The notes under the pieces are model-generated. The model saw only the letters and a program-made list of their open reading frames with translations. It ran no database searches and was not told the origin of the DNA. Source: Caulobacteraceae bacterium (GTDB lineage: Bacteria; Pseudomonadota; Alphaproteobacteria; Caulobacterales; Caulobacteraceae). From it: a stretch of 64,000 bases of DNA. The stretch spans positions 54,125-118,124 of the forward strand of contig JARLIQ010000061.1 of the NCBI GenBank assembly GCA_031291645.1. The letters run 5' to 3'. The translations under genes and the position numbers were made by a program. This document shows, piece by piece, positions 63,872 to 64,000 of the stretch. Each line of letters begins with the position of its first letter. The stretch's first letter is position 1.

Positions 63872-64000
63872 TCACACATCTGGCTGGCCTTTGATGAGGG
63901 CTGCGCCGCGCTTGGCGGCTTGGAAGTCGATCCATCCGTTGAGCATGACGAGGGGGCCGGGTTTTCCGTAGTATCCGGTCCAGCCGCCGAGGCGTGCGCA
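63872..64000 (-). mobile_element. IS4-family transposase, C-terminal end (cut by window edge)
   Basis: The last 42 codons of a minus-strand frame read ARLGGWTGYYGKPGPLVMLN and then GWIDFQAAKRGAAL before a TGA. That is the typical C-terminal end of IS4-type transposases (Y-x(2)-GKPGP-x(2)-ML-GW). The remainder lies outside the window, so intactness is unknown. Terminal inverted repeats were not identified with confidence. Confidence 0.8.

Overview
The window looks like chromosomal DNA of a GC-rich alphaproteobacterium, most likely a member of the Caulobacteraceae (Caulobacter, Phenylobacterium or a relative). The reasons are third-position GC-rich codon use almost everywhere, a Caulobacter-type set of TonB-dependent receptors with periplasmic peptidases, an RpoH-type sigma factor, PhaR with PhaA/PhaB, MetX-MetW, and mosaic inverted repeats of a kind common in alphaproteobacterial intergenic DNA. 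The species assignment is inference.

Left part, 1-25.7 kb (accessory). This stretch is almost entirely about capturing and breaking down peptides. Two blocks can be told apart. Block A (1-10.9 kb, all minus strand) has an ECF sigma factor and an overlapping FecR-type regulator, an STN-carrying TonB receptor, a probable Atxe2-type lasso-peptide isopeptidase, a second STN-carrying TonB receptor, a GPH-type transporter and the start of another ECF sigma factor. No lasso precursor-processing genes (B, C) are visible, so this would be an orphan uptake-and-linearise locus. Block B (11.3-25.7 kb) has four secreted S10 serine carboxypeptidase homologues, a secreted amidohydrolase (dipeptidase-like), a PLP aminotransferase, an APC permease, a TonB receptor and a LysR regulator. 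Three near-identical palindromes, GTTGCGN-N3-NCGCAAC, lie before the aminotransferase unit, between the receptor and lysR, and before the third carboxypeptidase, and they tie this block into one probable LysR regulon. An IS66-like remnant sits between the two blocks, and block B stops at the 3' end of a tRNA-Arg gene.

Middle and right part, 25.9-64 kb (mostly conserved chromosome). In order: a secreted Met/Gly- and Gln-rich protein of unknown function, a DmpA-family aminopeptidase diverging from a gamma-glutamyltranspeptidase, an overlapping sixA-DUF952-pyrD-VTT gene series followed by an orphan histidine kinase, metX-metW, a large autotransporter, a PII protein, a methyltransferase/glyoxalase II pair, the PHA genes phaB-phaA with divergent phaR, small conserved genes, a GT2/PMT glycosyltransferase pair with an HMG-CoA lyase, a LysR regulator, a divergent MurA-like enzyme, then thrS-yidD, an Fe-S scaffold gene, an SRPBCC gene with cysS, folE, hisI, an RluA-type pseudouridine synthase, rpoH, a receiver-like protein lacking the phospho-acceptor Asp, and purA. 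The right edge cuts into an IS4-family transposase.

How block B could work: the receptor brings peptides into the periplasm, the signal-peptide-bearing S10 enzymes and the amidohydrolase trim them from the C terminus and as dipeptides, the APC permease imports the amino acids, and the aminotransferase starts their catabolism. The LysR protein would sense a product and switch the units on through the shared palindromes. This scheme is inferred from gene content and shared promoters and has not been shown.
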